A stretch of DNA of 35,668 bases from Candidatus Aquidulcis sp. (GTDB lineage: Bacteria > Chloroflexota > Anaerolineae > UBA4142), in the NCBI GenBank assembly GCA_020723345.1, contig DYJA01000066.1, forward strand, positions 1-35,668, written 5' to 3'. The translations under genes and the position numbers were made by a program. The notes under the pieces were generated by a model. It saw only the letters and a program-made list of their open reading frames with translations. It ran no database searches and had not been told where the DNA came from. Below, in pieces: positions 6,494-14,050 of this stretch; positions within the stretch are counted from its first letter, which is position 1, and each line of letters begins with the position of its first letter.

Positions 6494-9223
6494 ATGGCAC
6501 AACAATCACCGATGACGCAAGCCCAACCGAATCCGCCGCGACAGCGGCATTTCTTTGCGCCCGATATTCCGCAAAATTCTAGTTTGGACGGCGGATTGTC
6601 CGCGCTCAAATGCGTTTTGGATGGCTATGGTTTCCTCACCGACGCGCGTCAATTGACGGGCGCATTACGGGTTGGCACGGAGATTACGTCGCTCGAGAGA
6701 ATTGCGGAGGTTGCAAAGAAATTTGGGTTGGGTGCTAAATTGACGCTGACGCCGATCGATCATTTGTTGATGCCGTTGGCGGATAACCTGCCCGCCATCG
6801 TCGTCGGTCGCCAATTGACGAGCAACCCTAATCTGCGTTTCTTGGTGATTTGGCGCAGGCATGGTCCGTGGCTCCAAGTGATGGAACCTGGGATCGGTTT
6901 GCGCTGGGTCGCGACCCAAAAACTCTTGGACGAACTTGAAATCGCCGCGCGTCCCATCGCGGCACATGAATGGCGCGAGCAGATTGCCACGAATGGTTTT
7001 GTGGATTTGTTGCACCAACGCTTGATCAACTTGAATTTGGGTGAAGAACAAGCCACGCAACTTGTGACTGGGGCGTTGTTAGACGATCCGACCTGGCGTT
7101 CGACGGCGATACTCGACGCGGCGACGCGCGCCGTTGACGTGGGCGTGCGCGCGGGGGGATGGCAATCGGGCGAAGCCGCAGGCAAAATGATCGAACATTC
7201 CCTACGGGATGTTTCGCGTTTGCAGGCGGATTGGATCGCGCAAACAAAAATTCCCCAGGATTATTGGTCGGTTGTACCGCGCGCGGATTCAAACGATCAA
7301 CTCGTGATGCGCGGCGTCGAGTTTATCCGCATCAACCCATTACAAATCGTTCCGCTGCCGCAGCCCGCAAACGCGCAAGCGGCGCGCCTGCCATCGGATG
7401 CAAAGAAGCCACAACGCTGGCGGATCGAAGTGGAAATGTGGAAAGCGGTGCGCGCCGATGGCGTCATCACGCCTGCAATCTTGGGAATCGGTTTGGCGTT
7501 ATCAACGATCGCGGTGGCTATCGAAGCGCTGTTTTTGCGCGGTATGATTCAGGTCGGGGAGGGGTTGGATAGCACGTTGCGTATCGGCGTGATGGGTGTG
7601 CTCTTGAGTTTTTTTGTCATCCTTGCGCTATTGCGCTTGCCGATCAATTCGATTGTGATGCGGATGGGACGCCGCCTGGAAACACGGATGCGAATTGCGT
7701 TGCTTGAAAAAATTCCGCGCCTCAGCAATCGCTTTTTTCTGGATCGTCCTGCGGCAGACTTGAATCGCCGCGCGTATGCGCTGCGCGAATTGCGCGAAGC
7801 GCCCGATCTCCTGATTCAATTTTTGCAAGGGTGGTTTCAATTGCTGGTGACGGCGGTGTGCATCTGCCTGCTGGAGCCGACCAGCATCTTCTGGGTTGTG
7901 TTCAGCATCCTCACCGCGTTACTGGTTACACGGTTGGCGGATCCGTTTATGGGAACGTCAATCTATCGCTGTTTCACTCACACCAACACGCTGAACCTGT
8001 TTTATCTCGATTCGCTTCTGGGACTAGTTCCTGCGCGCACGCACAGCGCAGAACGCGCGATTCGCCGCGAGCACGCTGGCGCACTGCTCGATCTGATGCA
8101 TGCCGATGTGCAACGGACGATTCGTTTTGCCATCTTTTTCTCAATCGTTTCAATGTTACCCGCGCTCTGGACGATTGGGATTGTGTTCAACTATGTCGAG
8201 CGCGGCGGGACCGCTGAAAACATGCTCTTGTTGACTTATTGGACGTTGAACATTCCGATTTTATTGGAGCAAGCGAGTAACGCCCTGATCACATATATGC
8301 AACGCTGTCGTCCTGCCGCAGTGTCACTTGCCCAAGTTCTGGAAGCGCCCGAAGAAACTACGTCAAATGTGTCAAATTTGCCAAACGTGCCAAACTCGGC
8401 TGCGGTTTCGATCAGGATGAACAACGTCGGCGTGCAGATCGGCAATAGCACTTTGCTTGCGAATATCAATCTCGCGATTCGACCTGGGGAGCACGTGGCG
8501 GTTGTTGGCACGTCGGGCGCGGGCAAAACGAGTATGGTCGGTTTGTTGCTGGGGTGGCATCGTCCGACGACGGGCGAGTTGTTCATTGACAATGAGCCGC
8601 TCGAAGGCGAGCGATTGTATGCGCTCCGCCAAGCAACCGCGTGGATCGATACGGGCGTGCAATTGTGGAATCGTTCCTTGTTGGCGAATTTGCGATACGG
8701 CGCGCGCCGTTCCTCCATAACGCCGATTGCGCCCGTCGTCCGAGATGCCGATTTGCTCAACGTGCTGACCACTTTGCCGAACGGATTGCAGACCTTGCTC
8801 GGCGAAAGTGGACGCTTGGTTTCGGGCGGCGAGGGACAGCGCGTGCGCTTGGGTCGCGTGTTGTTTCGCGCGGGTGTGCGTTTGGCGATTCTCGACGAAC
8901 CGTTTCGCGCGTTGGATCGCCCCAGCCGTCGTAAACTTTTAGCGCAAACGCGCAAACACTGGAAGGACGCGACGCTCATTTTGATTTCGCACGATGTCGC
9001 CGATGTGCAAAATTTCGAGCGGGTGCTGGTGATGGAGCACGGGCGCATTGTCGAGGATGGCGCGCCGATCAAATTGGCGGCGCGACCTGGGTCGCGATAC
9101 CGCGCGTTGTTGGACGCGGAGCAACTCGCGCAACAAACCTTATGGGGCAGCGCGACTTGGCGGCGGCTGTGGTTGAGCGACGGGCTATTAAGCGACGCGG
9201 AGCGTGGCAATGGTCACAACTAA
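6494..9223 (+). CDS. ABC exporter with degenerate C39-like peptidase domain
   Basis: A 909-aa fused peptidase-like/membrane/ATPase exporter subunit. The C39-like domain (about 15-145) keeps Gln27 of the oxyanion hole. The nucleophile Cys is Gly33 (SLDGG), the His is Arg115 (LRFLVIW) and the Asp is Glu131 (VMEPGIG), so proteolysis is not expected; such domains in HlyB bind substrate instead. An extra segment of about 150 residues (150-305) precedes the membrane domain (about 310-610). The linker (about 618-637) is built from repeat DNA. The ATPase has Walker A GTSGAGKT (672-679), VSGGEGQ, Walker B LAILDEPF and SHD; the Q-loop Gln position appears as Thr (WIDTGVQLW). It overlaps the next ABC gene by 14 nt (counting the 9210 start), so the two probably form a heterodimer. 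No clear ribosome site precedes the ATG. Confidence 0.87.
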   Translation: MAQQSPMTQAQPNPPRQRHFFAPDIPQNSSLDGGLSALKCVLDGYGFLTDARQLTGALRVGTEITSLERIAEVAKKFGLGAKLTLTPIDHLLMPLADNLPAIVVGRQLTSNPNLRFLVIWRRHGPWLQVMEPGIGLRWVATQKLLDELEIAARPIAAHEWREQIATNGFVDLLHQRLINLNLGEEQATQLVTGALLDDPTWRSTAILDAATRAVDVGVRAGGWQSGEAAGKMIEHSLRDVSRLQADWIAQTKIPQDYWSVVPRADSNDQLVMRGVEFIRINPLQIVPLPQPANAQAARLPSDAKKPQRWRIEVEMWKAVRADGVITPAILGIGLALSTIAVAIEALFLRGMIQVGEGLDSTLRIGVMGVLLSFFVILALLRLPINSIVMRMGRRLETRMRIALLEKIPRLSNRFFLDRPAADLNRRAYALRELREAPDLLIQFLQGWFQLLVTAVCICLLEPTSIFWVVFSILTALLVTRLADPFMGTSIYRCFTHTNTLNLFYLDSLLGLVPARTHSAERAIRREHAGALLDLMHADVQRTIRFAIFFSIVSMLPALWTIGIVFNYVERGGTAENMLLLTYWTLNIPILLEQASNALITYMQRCRPAAVSLAQVLEAPEETTSNVSNLPNVPNSAAVSIRMNNVGVQIGNSTLLANINLAIRPGEHVAVVGTSGAGKTSMVGLLLGWHRPTTGELFIDNEPLEGERLYALRQATAWIDTGVQLWNRSLLANLRYGARRSSITPIAPVVRDADLLNVLTTLPNGLQTLLGESGRLVSGGEGQRVRLGRVLFRAGVRLAILDEPFRALDRPSRRKLLAQTRKHWKDATLILISHDVADVQNFERVLVMEHGRIVEDGAPIKLAARPGSRYRALLDAEQLAQQTLWGSATWRRLWLSDGLLSDAERGNGHN
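7199..7218. repeat. Dispersed palindromic repeat, inside the ABC gene
   Basis: TCCCTACGGGATGTTTCGCG is an inverted copy of the GCATCCCgTAGGGAC family. It lies in frame and encodes SLRDVSR in the extra segment between the C39-like and membrane domains. Confidence 0.5.
8361..8399. repeat. Word repeat encoding the membrane-ATPase linker
   Basis: The TGTCAAATTTGCCAAACGTG region is a run of (T/C)(G/C)CAAA words (GTCAAATGTGTCAAATTTG, then CCAAACGTGCCAAAC). It encodes NVSNLPNVPN exactly between the membrane and ATPase domains, so the interdomain linker is low-complexity repeat DNA rather than ordinary coding sequence. Confidence 0.5.
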
Positions 9224-11399
9224 TCGCGGAGCATCCCATAGGGACAGCGACCTGTATGCCCACGCCTGGCATCCCAGCAAGTTAAGCGAAGCGATTGAAT
9301 TGCTCGCGCGCAAGCGGAACTTGTTACCCCAAGCCGAAATCATTGCGCCATCCGTCCCATCAGCGCTCAACCTGGGAGACGATGCGGCAATCGAGCAATG
9401 GATGACGACGGTTGCCGCCGAACTGAAAATCGAAATCGAACCGATTGCCATCACGTATGCCGAAGTGGAACAATTCGTAGCGCGCGCGGCGCCCGCGCTC
9501 GTGCAATTGCCGATGCGCGCAGGCGACGCCGCGCCGTATTTTCTGGCGCTTCTCAAGGCCGGCAAACGCGTCGCGCTTCTGGGTTCGGATTACAAAACGC
9601 GCGAGGTGTCTACCGACCTGGTTCGCAACCTGATGTGCGAATCGCTTGAGCAGAAAATTTTGCGCGAGACCGATGCGTGGCTCGCGCAAGTCGAAGACGC
9701 ATCGCGGCGAGACGTGGCGCGCGCGCGGCGAACTATCGCGCACGAGGCGTTGATCCGGAGTGGTATGGGCGCGGCGCAGGTGGGCAAGGGCTGGATTGTA
9801 TTGTTGAGTCCTGGCGCAAATTTGTGGCGCCAAGCCCGTCACGAAAAAATGCACTTGCCGTTGCTGAAATTTTTGGGCATTGACGCCGCGCAAAAAGCAA
9901 TCGAGTTGGCGGCGTGGGTGATCCTGGGGCTGGTCACGCTCTCCGGCACGATCGAAACGGGCTGGTTGAGCGCGTGGGCGATGTTGTTACTGACCGGCAG
10001 TGTTTCGCGGGTGCCTAATCAACTGGTGCGCGGCGAAATTCGCCGCAAGACCATGGGCGTCAAACAATGGCTCATTTACAATGCGTTGAAACTCGACCCG
10101 GACGCGATTCGGCATCAAGGCGTGGGACAATTTCTGGGATCGATCATGGCGTCGGGCACGCTGGAAGACCGCGTCGGCAATGTGCTGATGATGGTGCTCG
10201 TCGCGCTCGTCGAACTGATGATGCTGTCGGTGATGCTCGCGTTCGGCGCGGGCGGGTGGTTGCACGCGGGCTTGCTCTATGCTTGGACGGCGTTCCTCTT
10301 GTTTATGTGCTGGCGAGTTTATCGCTCTGGTAAAGAGTGGAATCTGACTTACCATCAGATGGCAAGCGATTTGGTCGAGTCTATGGTTGGACATCGCACG
10401 CGCTTGGCGCAAGAAGAGCGCGCCAAATGGCACACGGATGAAGACGCGAGTCTGGCTCGCTATATCGAACAATCGGAACATTTGGATGGCATCGAAGCGC
10501 AGTTGAAAGCATTGACCACGCGCGGCTGGATGGTCGTCGGAGTTCTGGGAATCGCTTTTCCGTACGTTACCACTCAAATCGCGTTGGATAAATTCTTGTT
10601 GAGCGTCGGCGGTATCCTCTTGGCGTCGCAAACGCTCAGTGAATTGACGAGCAGTACTCTCACGCTCATTCGCGGCATGTTGGCATGGCAGCAAGTGACG
10701 TCGCTGGTGCGAACGGCTGACACGACCATCGAAAACGCGGAGCGCGTGCCGCTGATCAAGCGCGCCTCGCCACCACCTGATGGAAATTCCGCGGTGTTGA
10801 TGGCGCGCAACGTGGTGTTCCGATTTTATGAACGCGGGCGCATTATTTTGGACGGATGCAATTTGCGGATTCAACAAGGCGACCGGGTGTTGTTGGAAGG
10901 TCCATCGGGCGGCGGCAAATCAACGCTCGCGTCGTTGTTGGCGGGATTGCGCAAGCACGAATCGGGTTTGTTGCTGCTCAGGGGCTATGATCGCCAAACG
11001 CTCGGCGCGGACGAATGGCGCAGCAAGGTTGTGATCGTGCCCCAGTTTCACGAGAACCATATTTTCACCGAGACGTTCGGATTCAATTTGCTGATGGGGC
11101 GCCGCTGGCCCCCCACGGCGCAAGACCTGGCGCTGGCGGAAACGGTGTGCCGCGAACTGGGTCTCGGCGATTTGCTCGACCGCATGCCCGCCAAATTCGA
11201 TCAGCCCGTTGGCGAACGGGGTTGGCAACTCTCGCACGGCGAACGGAGCCGTTTGTTTATCGCGCGCGCGCTATTGCAAGACGCCGATGTGATTATTCTC
11301 GACGAAACCTTTGGCACGCTCGATCCAGAAAACTTGCAACGCGCGATGAATTGCGTGCTCCAGCGCGCGCCGACGTTGATGGTGATCGCGCATCCGTGA
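9210..11399 (+). CDS. ABC exporter subunit, partner of the C39-like exporter
   Basis: A 729-aa membrane/ATPase subunit. ATG at 9210 is preferred because GGAG sits 7 nt upstream; a GTG at 9204 is too close. The N-terminal 200 residues include PALVQLP and YFLALLKAGKRVALLGSD, which look like a strongly decayed C39 fold without catalytic residues. The membrane domain spans about 225-510. The ATPase has Walker A GPSGGGKS (564-571), a normal Q-loop (VIVPQF), signature LSHGERSR and Walker B VIILDETFGTLD. It ends directly after the H-loop (VIAHP), so the usual 50-60 residues beyond it are missing. The same truncated ending occurs in the ABC fragment at 1-217. It overlaps the upstream exporter gene, indicating a heterodimer. 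Confidence 0.87.
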   Translation: MVTTNRGASHRDSDLYAHAWHPSKLSEAIELLARKRNLLPQAEIIAPSVPSALNLGDDAAIEQWMTTVAAELKIEIEPIAITYAEVEQFVARAAPALVQLPMRAGDAAPYFLALLKAGKRVALLGSDYKTREVSTDLVRNLMCESLEQKILRETDAWLAQVEDASRRDVARARRTIAHEALIRSGMGAAQVGKGWIVLLSPGANLWRQARHEKMHLPLLKFLGIDAAQKAIELAAWVILGLVTLSGTIETGWLSAWAMLLLTGSVSRVPNQLVRGEIRRKTMGVKQWLIYNALKLDPDAIRHQGVGQFLGSIMASGTLEDRVGNVLMMVLVALVELMMLSVMLAFGAGGWLHAGLLYAWTAFLLFMCWRVYRSGKEWNLTYHQMASDLVESMVGHRTRLAQEERAKWHTDEDASLARYIEQSEHLDGIEAQLKALTTRGWMVVGVLGIAFPYVTTQIALDKFLLSVGGILLASQTLSELTSSTLTLIRGMLAWQQVTSLVRTADTTIENAERVPLIKRASPPPDGNSAVLMARNVVFRFYERGRIILDGCNLRIQQGDRVLLEGPSGGGKSTLASLLAGLRKHESGLLLLRGYDRQTLGADEWRSKVVIVPQFHENHIFTETFGFNLLMGRRWPPTAQDLALAETVCRELGLGDLLDRMPAKFDQPVGERGWQLSHGERSRLFIARALLQDADVIILDETFGTLDPENLQRAMNCVLQRAPTLMVIAHP
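9225..9245. repeat. Dispersed palindromic repeat at a gene start
   Basis: A copy of the GGAGCATCCCATAGGGAC repeat spans the stop region of one ABC gene and encodes residues 5-12 of the next (NRGASHRD). A near-identical core occurs at 24911-24925 in a methyltransferase C-terminus. Confidence 0.55.
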
Positions 11400-11528
11400 A
11401 ATGCAATAACAGATCTGGCCATTGCTTGCGACCATTGCTGGTTATCTGGCAGGAGGAAATCGCGAACTCATAATCCGATGAACAGATGATTGAACAAACC
11501 AACGATTCAATGAACCAATGGAGGAAAA
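11400..11528. other. 129-nt gap between exporter pair and uptake ABC operon
   Basis: The gap holds reiterated GATGAACAGATGATTGAACA/ACGATTCAATGAACCAATGG-like words at about 11475-11518, then the GGAGG site of the next gene. I see no convincing terminator or sigma-70 promoter. It marks the border between the left cassette and the central island. Confidence 0.45.
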
Positions 11529-13040
11529 ATGAAACGCATGTTTTTGATTCTTGTTAGCGTGCTCGCGGTGATCGTGTTGATTAGCGCGTGCGCTCCCGCG
11601 CCAACACCTTTGCCGCCCAGGCAAGGGCCTCCGACGTTGAGGCACGCGCACCCCATCGCACCAACCACGTTCAATCCGCACCAGAACCAGGCGGGCTTGA
11701 TGGGCGATTACTATCAACTCATATACGAGACGCTGGTGACGTTCGACAAGGACGGTAAGTTCGCGCCGCAATTGGCGACAGAATGGCAGATTACCGACAA
11801 GGCAATTACCTTCAAGCTGCGACCGGGCGTCGTCTTCCATGATGGTACGCCATTTAATGCCCAGGCGGTTATTGCCAACATCAACGACGTCAAAAGTGGC
11901 ACCCCTGCGCCGCTGAAGAACGAACTGGCATCGGTTGACTCGGTCCAGGCGATAGACGATCTCACGGTCCGACTTAACCTGACTAGCTTCGACCCGGCGC
12001 TGATGTACAGTCTGGCACGTTCCGCTGGAAGGCAGATCAGCCCCGCGGCGCTCAAGACCGCCGACAAGGTCCCGGTGGGGACGGGTCCCTGGATGTACAA
12101 TGCCCAGAACTCGAAAACCGATGCCCAGTACGTATTTGATTCCTTCCCCAAGTATTGGGACCCCGCACAGGCGGGCGTGGCGCGGATCGAGATCTACCCA
12201 ATTGTGGACGCCGCCGCACGAGTGAATGCATTGATGACTGGCCAAGTTGACTCGGCGAACGTGGGTGTGCTTGCCGCGCGCCAACAACTCGAAGCAAAGG
12301 GCTTTAAGGGGATTGCTGACAATATGGGCGCCTTTGCGTTGCATATCTTTGACCGCCAGGGTACACAGGTCAAGGCGCTGGCTGACCGACGCGTCCGGCA
12401 GGCGCTGGCACTGTCCATTGATCGAGCGGCGTACTACAAGACGATTGGTATCGGCACCCCGTCCACGCAACTCTTTCCCGCTGGCGTTGTCGGCAATGTC
12501 AAAGATTTGGCGGACTTGAACTACAACCCGACACGCGCCAAAGCCCTATTGGCGGAAGCCGGTGTCAGCAACCTGGAGTTGAACGTGCCTTCGGGCCCGG
12601 CGGTACTGCCTACAAACCAAGCACTGGGTGGCTTTTTCTCCCCTCTGGGCGTGACGCTCAAGATTAGCAGCGTCACGCCGGGCACGCTCCCGCTTGAGTG
12701 CTCCTCGGGCAAATGGGCTGTTGCTTGGTGCCCTCTGGCGGAACTACACCCAAAGACATTCGTGGAAAACCGGCTGTTAAAGAACGGCATCTACAATCCA
12801 TTCCATGTACAAGACCCACGCATCGAGGAATTGTACGCCAAAGCCAAGAACCTGCCTGACGAACAGGGGGCGGACCTGTGGGCACAGATCATGAAGATTG
12901 CGATAGAAGAGGGCGACATTATTTTCGTGGGCTATGATTGCGGTAGCTGCACGATGGTGAGCCCCAAGGTGCGTGGCGCAGAAGCGCGCTTTGGCGTTGA
13001 TGTGGGTTATCTGGTGCGCGGTGTGACGGTGGGGCAGTAG
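11529..13040 (+). CDS. ABC transporter substrate-binding lipoprotein, peptide/nickel family (SBP family 5)
   Basis: A 503-aa extracytoplasmic solute-binding protein. The signal peptide ends in lipobox LISAC with Cys21 as the lipid-modified residue. Family 5 features include the early YETLVTFDKDGKFAPQLATEW segment, the hallmark FKLRPGVVFHDGTPFNAQAV, the VGTGPWMY motif, and VRQALALSIDRAAYYK. It delivers substrate to the permeases and ATPases encoded directly downstream. Family 5 proteins bind dipeptides, oligopeptides, nickel or other small solutes; the ligand cannot be told from sequence. The stop codon lies inside an inverted repeat. GGAGG precedes the ATG. Confidence 0.92.
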   Translation: MKRMFLILVSVLAVIVLISACAPAPTPLPPRQGPPTLRHAHPIAPTTFNPHQNQAGLMGDYYQLIYETLVTFDKDGKFAPQLATEWQITDKAITFKLRPGVVFHDGTPFNAQAVIANINDVKSGTPAPLKNELASVDSVQAIDDLTVRLNLTSFDPALMYSLARSAGRQISPAALKTADKVPVGTGPWMYNAQNSKTDAQYVFDSFPKYWDPAQAGVARIEIYPIVDAAARVNALMTGQVDSANVGVLAARQQLEAKGFKGIADNMGAFALHIFDRQGTQVKALADRRVRQALALSIDRAAYYKTIGIGTPSTQLFPAGVVGNVKDLADLNYNPTRAKALLAEAGVSNLELNVPSGPAVLPTNQALGGFFSPLGVTLKISSVTPGTLPLECSSGKWAVAWCPLAELHPKTFVENRLLKNGIYNPFHVQDPRIEELYAKAKNLPDEQGADLWAQIMKIAIEEGDIIFVGYDCGSCTMVSPKVRGAEARFGVDVGYLVRGVTVGQ

Positions 13041-13091
13041 GGGCAGGTCTTGTGCCTGCCCATCGGGGCAACCACAAGGGATTGCCCCTAC
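13037..13091. repeat. Inverted-repeat element between binding protein and permease
   Basis: Outer arms GTAGGGGCA (13037-13045) and TGCCCCTAC (13083-13091) enclose two inner hairpins, GGGCAGGTC..GTGCCTGCCC and GGGGCAACCACAAGGGATTGCCCC (the arms being GGGGCAA and TTGCCCC, bounded by 13065-13088). It supplies the stop codon of the upstream gene. It looks like a small dispersed palindromic element and could also stabilise the mRNA end. Confidence 0.65.
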
Positions 13092-13105
13092 TCAGGATGA
13101 CACCC

Positions 13106-14050
13106 ATGTTGAAATATGGACTGACGCGTCTGGCGGCGACAGTGCCCTTGTTGCTAGCAATGTCGGTGCTGGTATTCCTGGTGGCGACCTTGGTGCCAGG
13201 CGGCATCGCCGTCGCGTTGCTTGGCGACAACGCGAACCCTGAAACCATTGCGCACCTCGAAGCGCGGCTTGGACTGAACGACCCGTTGCCGGCGCAATAC
13301 GCGCGCTGGCTGGGAAACGCGCTGCAAGGTGACTTGGGCAACTCGTGGACACTCAAAGAGCCGGTCACGGGCGTGATCGTGCGGCGGATGCCGGTCACGT
13401 TGTCGCTGACGGTGGGTGGAATGTTGATCGGCATCATCCTGGGTCTGGCGATAGGTGTCCTCGCCGGGTTGCGTCCTGGTTCCTGGCTTGATCGACTCAT
13501 CACGCTGGTCGCCTCAATCGGGGTCGCGATGCCGGCGTTTTGGTTGGCGATGCTCTTGGCGATGTATTTCGCCGTGCAGTTGCGCTGGTTTCCTGCGATC
13601 GGCTACACGCCGTTGGGCGAGGATCCGGTAAAATGGCTGCGGAGCATCACCTTGCCGTGTATCGCGCTCGGACTGCCGACCGCCGCGCTCATCGCGCGCC
13701 AGATGCGTAGTTCGTTGATCACGGTGCTTCAATCGCGCTACATCCTGGCGGCTCACGCCACCGGCATTCCGCTGTGGCAGGTCGTTAGCAAGTACGCGCT
13801 GAGGAATGCGCTTGTCCCAGTCGTCACAGTCATTGGGTTTCGGCTGGCTGTTGTGTTTAGTCTGACGCTGGCAGTGGAGCAAGTGTTCAATCTGCCCGGC
13901 ATCGCGTCGATCACGATCAAGTCCGTGATGATGCGCGACATTCCGCTGTTGCAAGGTTCAGTGCTGTTGACCGCGCTCTTTGTCGTCGTGACGAATCTGC
14001 TCATTGATTTCAGTTACGGGTGGCTAAATCCGAAGGTAAGGTTGGCGTGA
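13106..14050 (+). CDS. Peptide/nickel-type ABC permease (DppB-like)
   Basis: A 314-aa inner-membrane permease. ATG at 13106 is chosen because AGGATGA lies 5 nt upstream and the protein then begins with the typical first helix (LKYGLTRLAATVPLLLAMS); upstream in-frame codons are repeat-derived. It has the DppB/OppB layout of a first helix, a periplasmic loop (LGLNDPLPAQYARWLGNALQGDLG) and five more helices. The EAA loop that contacts the ATPase lies at AAHATGIPLWQVVSKYALRNA. The end overlaps the next gene by 31 nt, showing translational coupling within the uptake operon. Confidence 0.92.
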   Translation: MLKYGLTRLAATVPLLLAMSVLVFLVATLVPGGIAVALLGDNANPETIAHLEARLGLNDPLPAQYARWLGNALQGDLGNSWTLKEPVTGVIVRRMPVTLSLTVGGMLIGIILGLAIGVLAGLRPGSWLDRLITLVASIGVAMPAFWLAMLLAMYFAVQLRWFPAIGYTPLGEDPVKWLRSITLPCIALGLPTAALIARQMRSSLITVLQSRYILAAHATGIPLWQVVSKYALRNALVPVVTVIGFRLAVVFSLTLAVEQVFNLPGIASITIKSVMMRDIPLLQGSVLLTALFVVVTNLLIDFSYGWLNPKVRLA

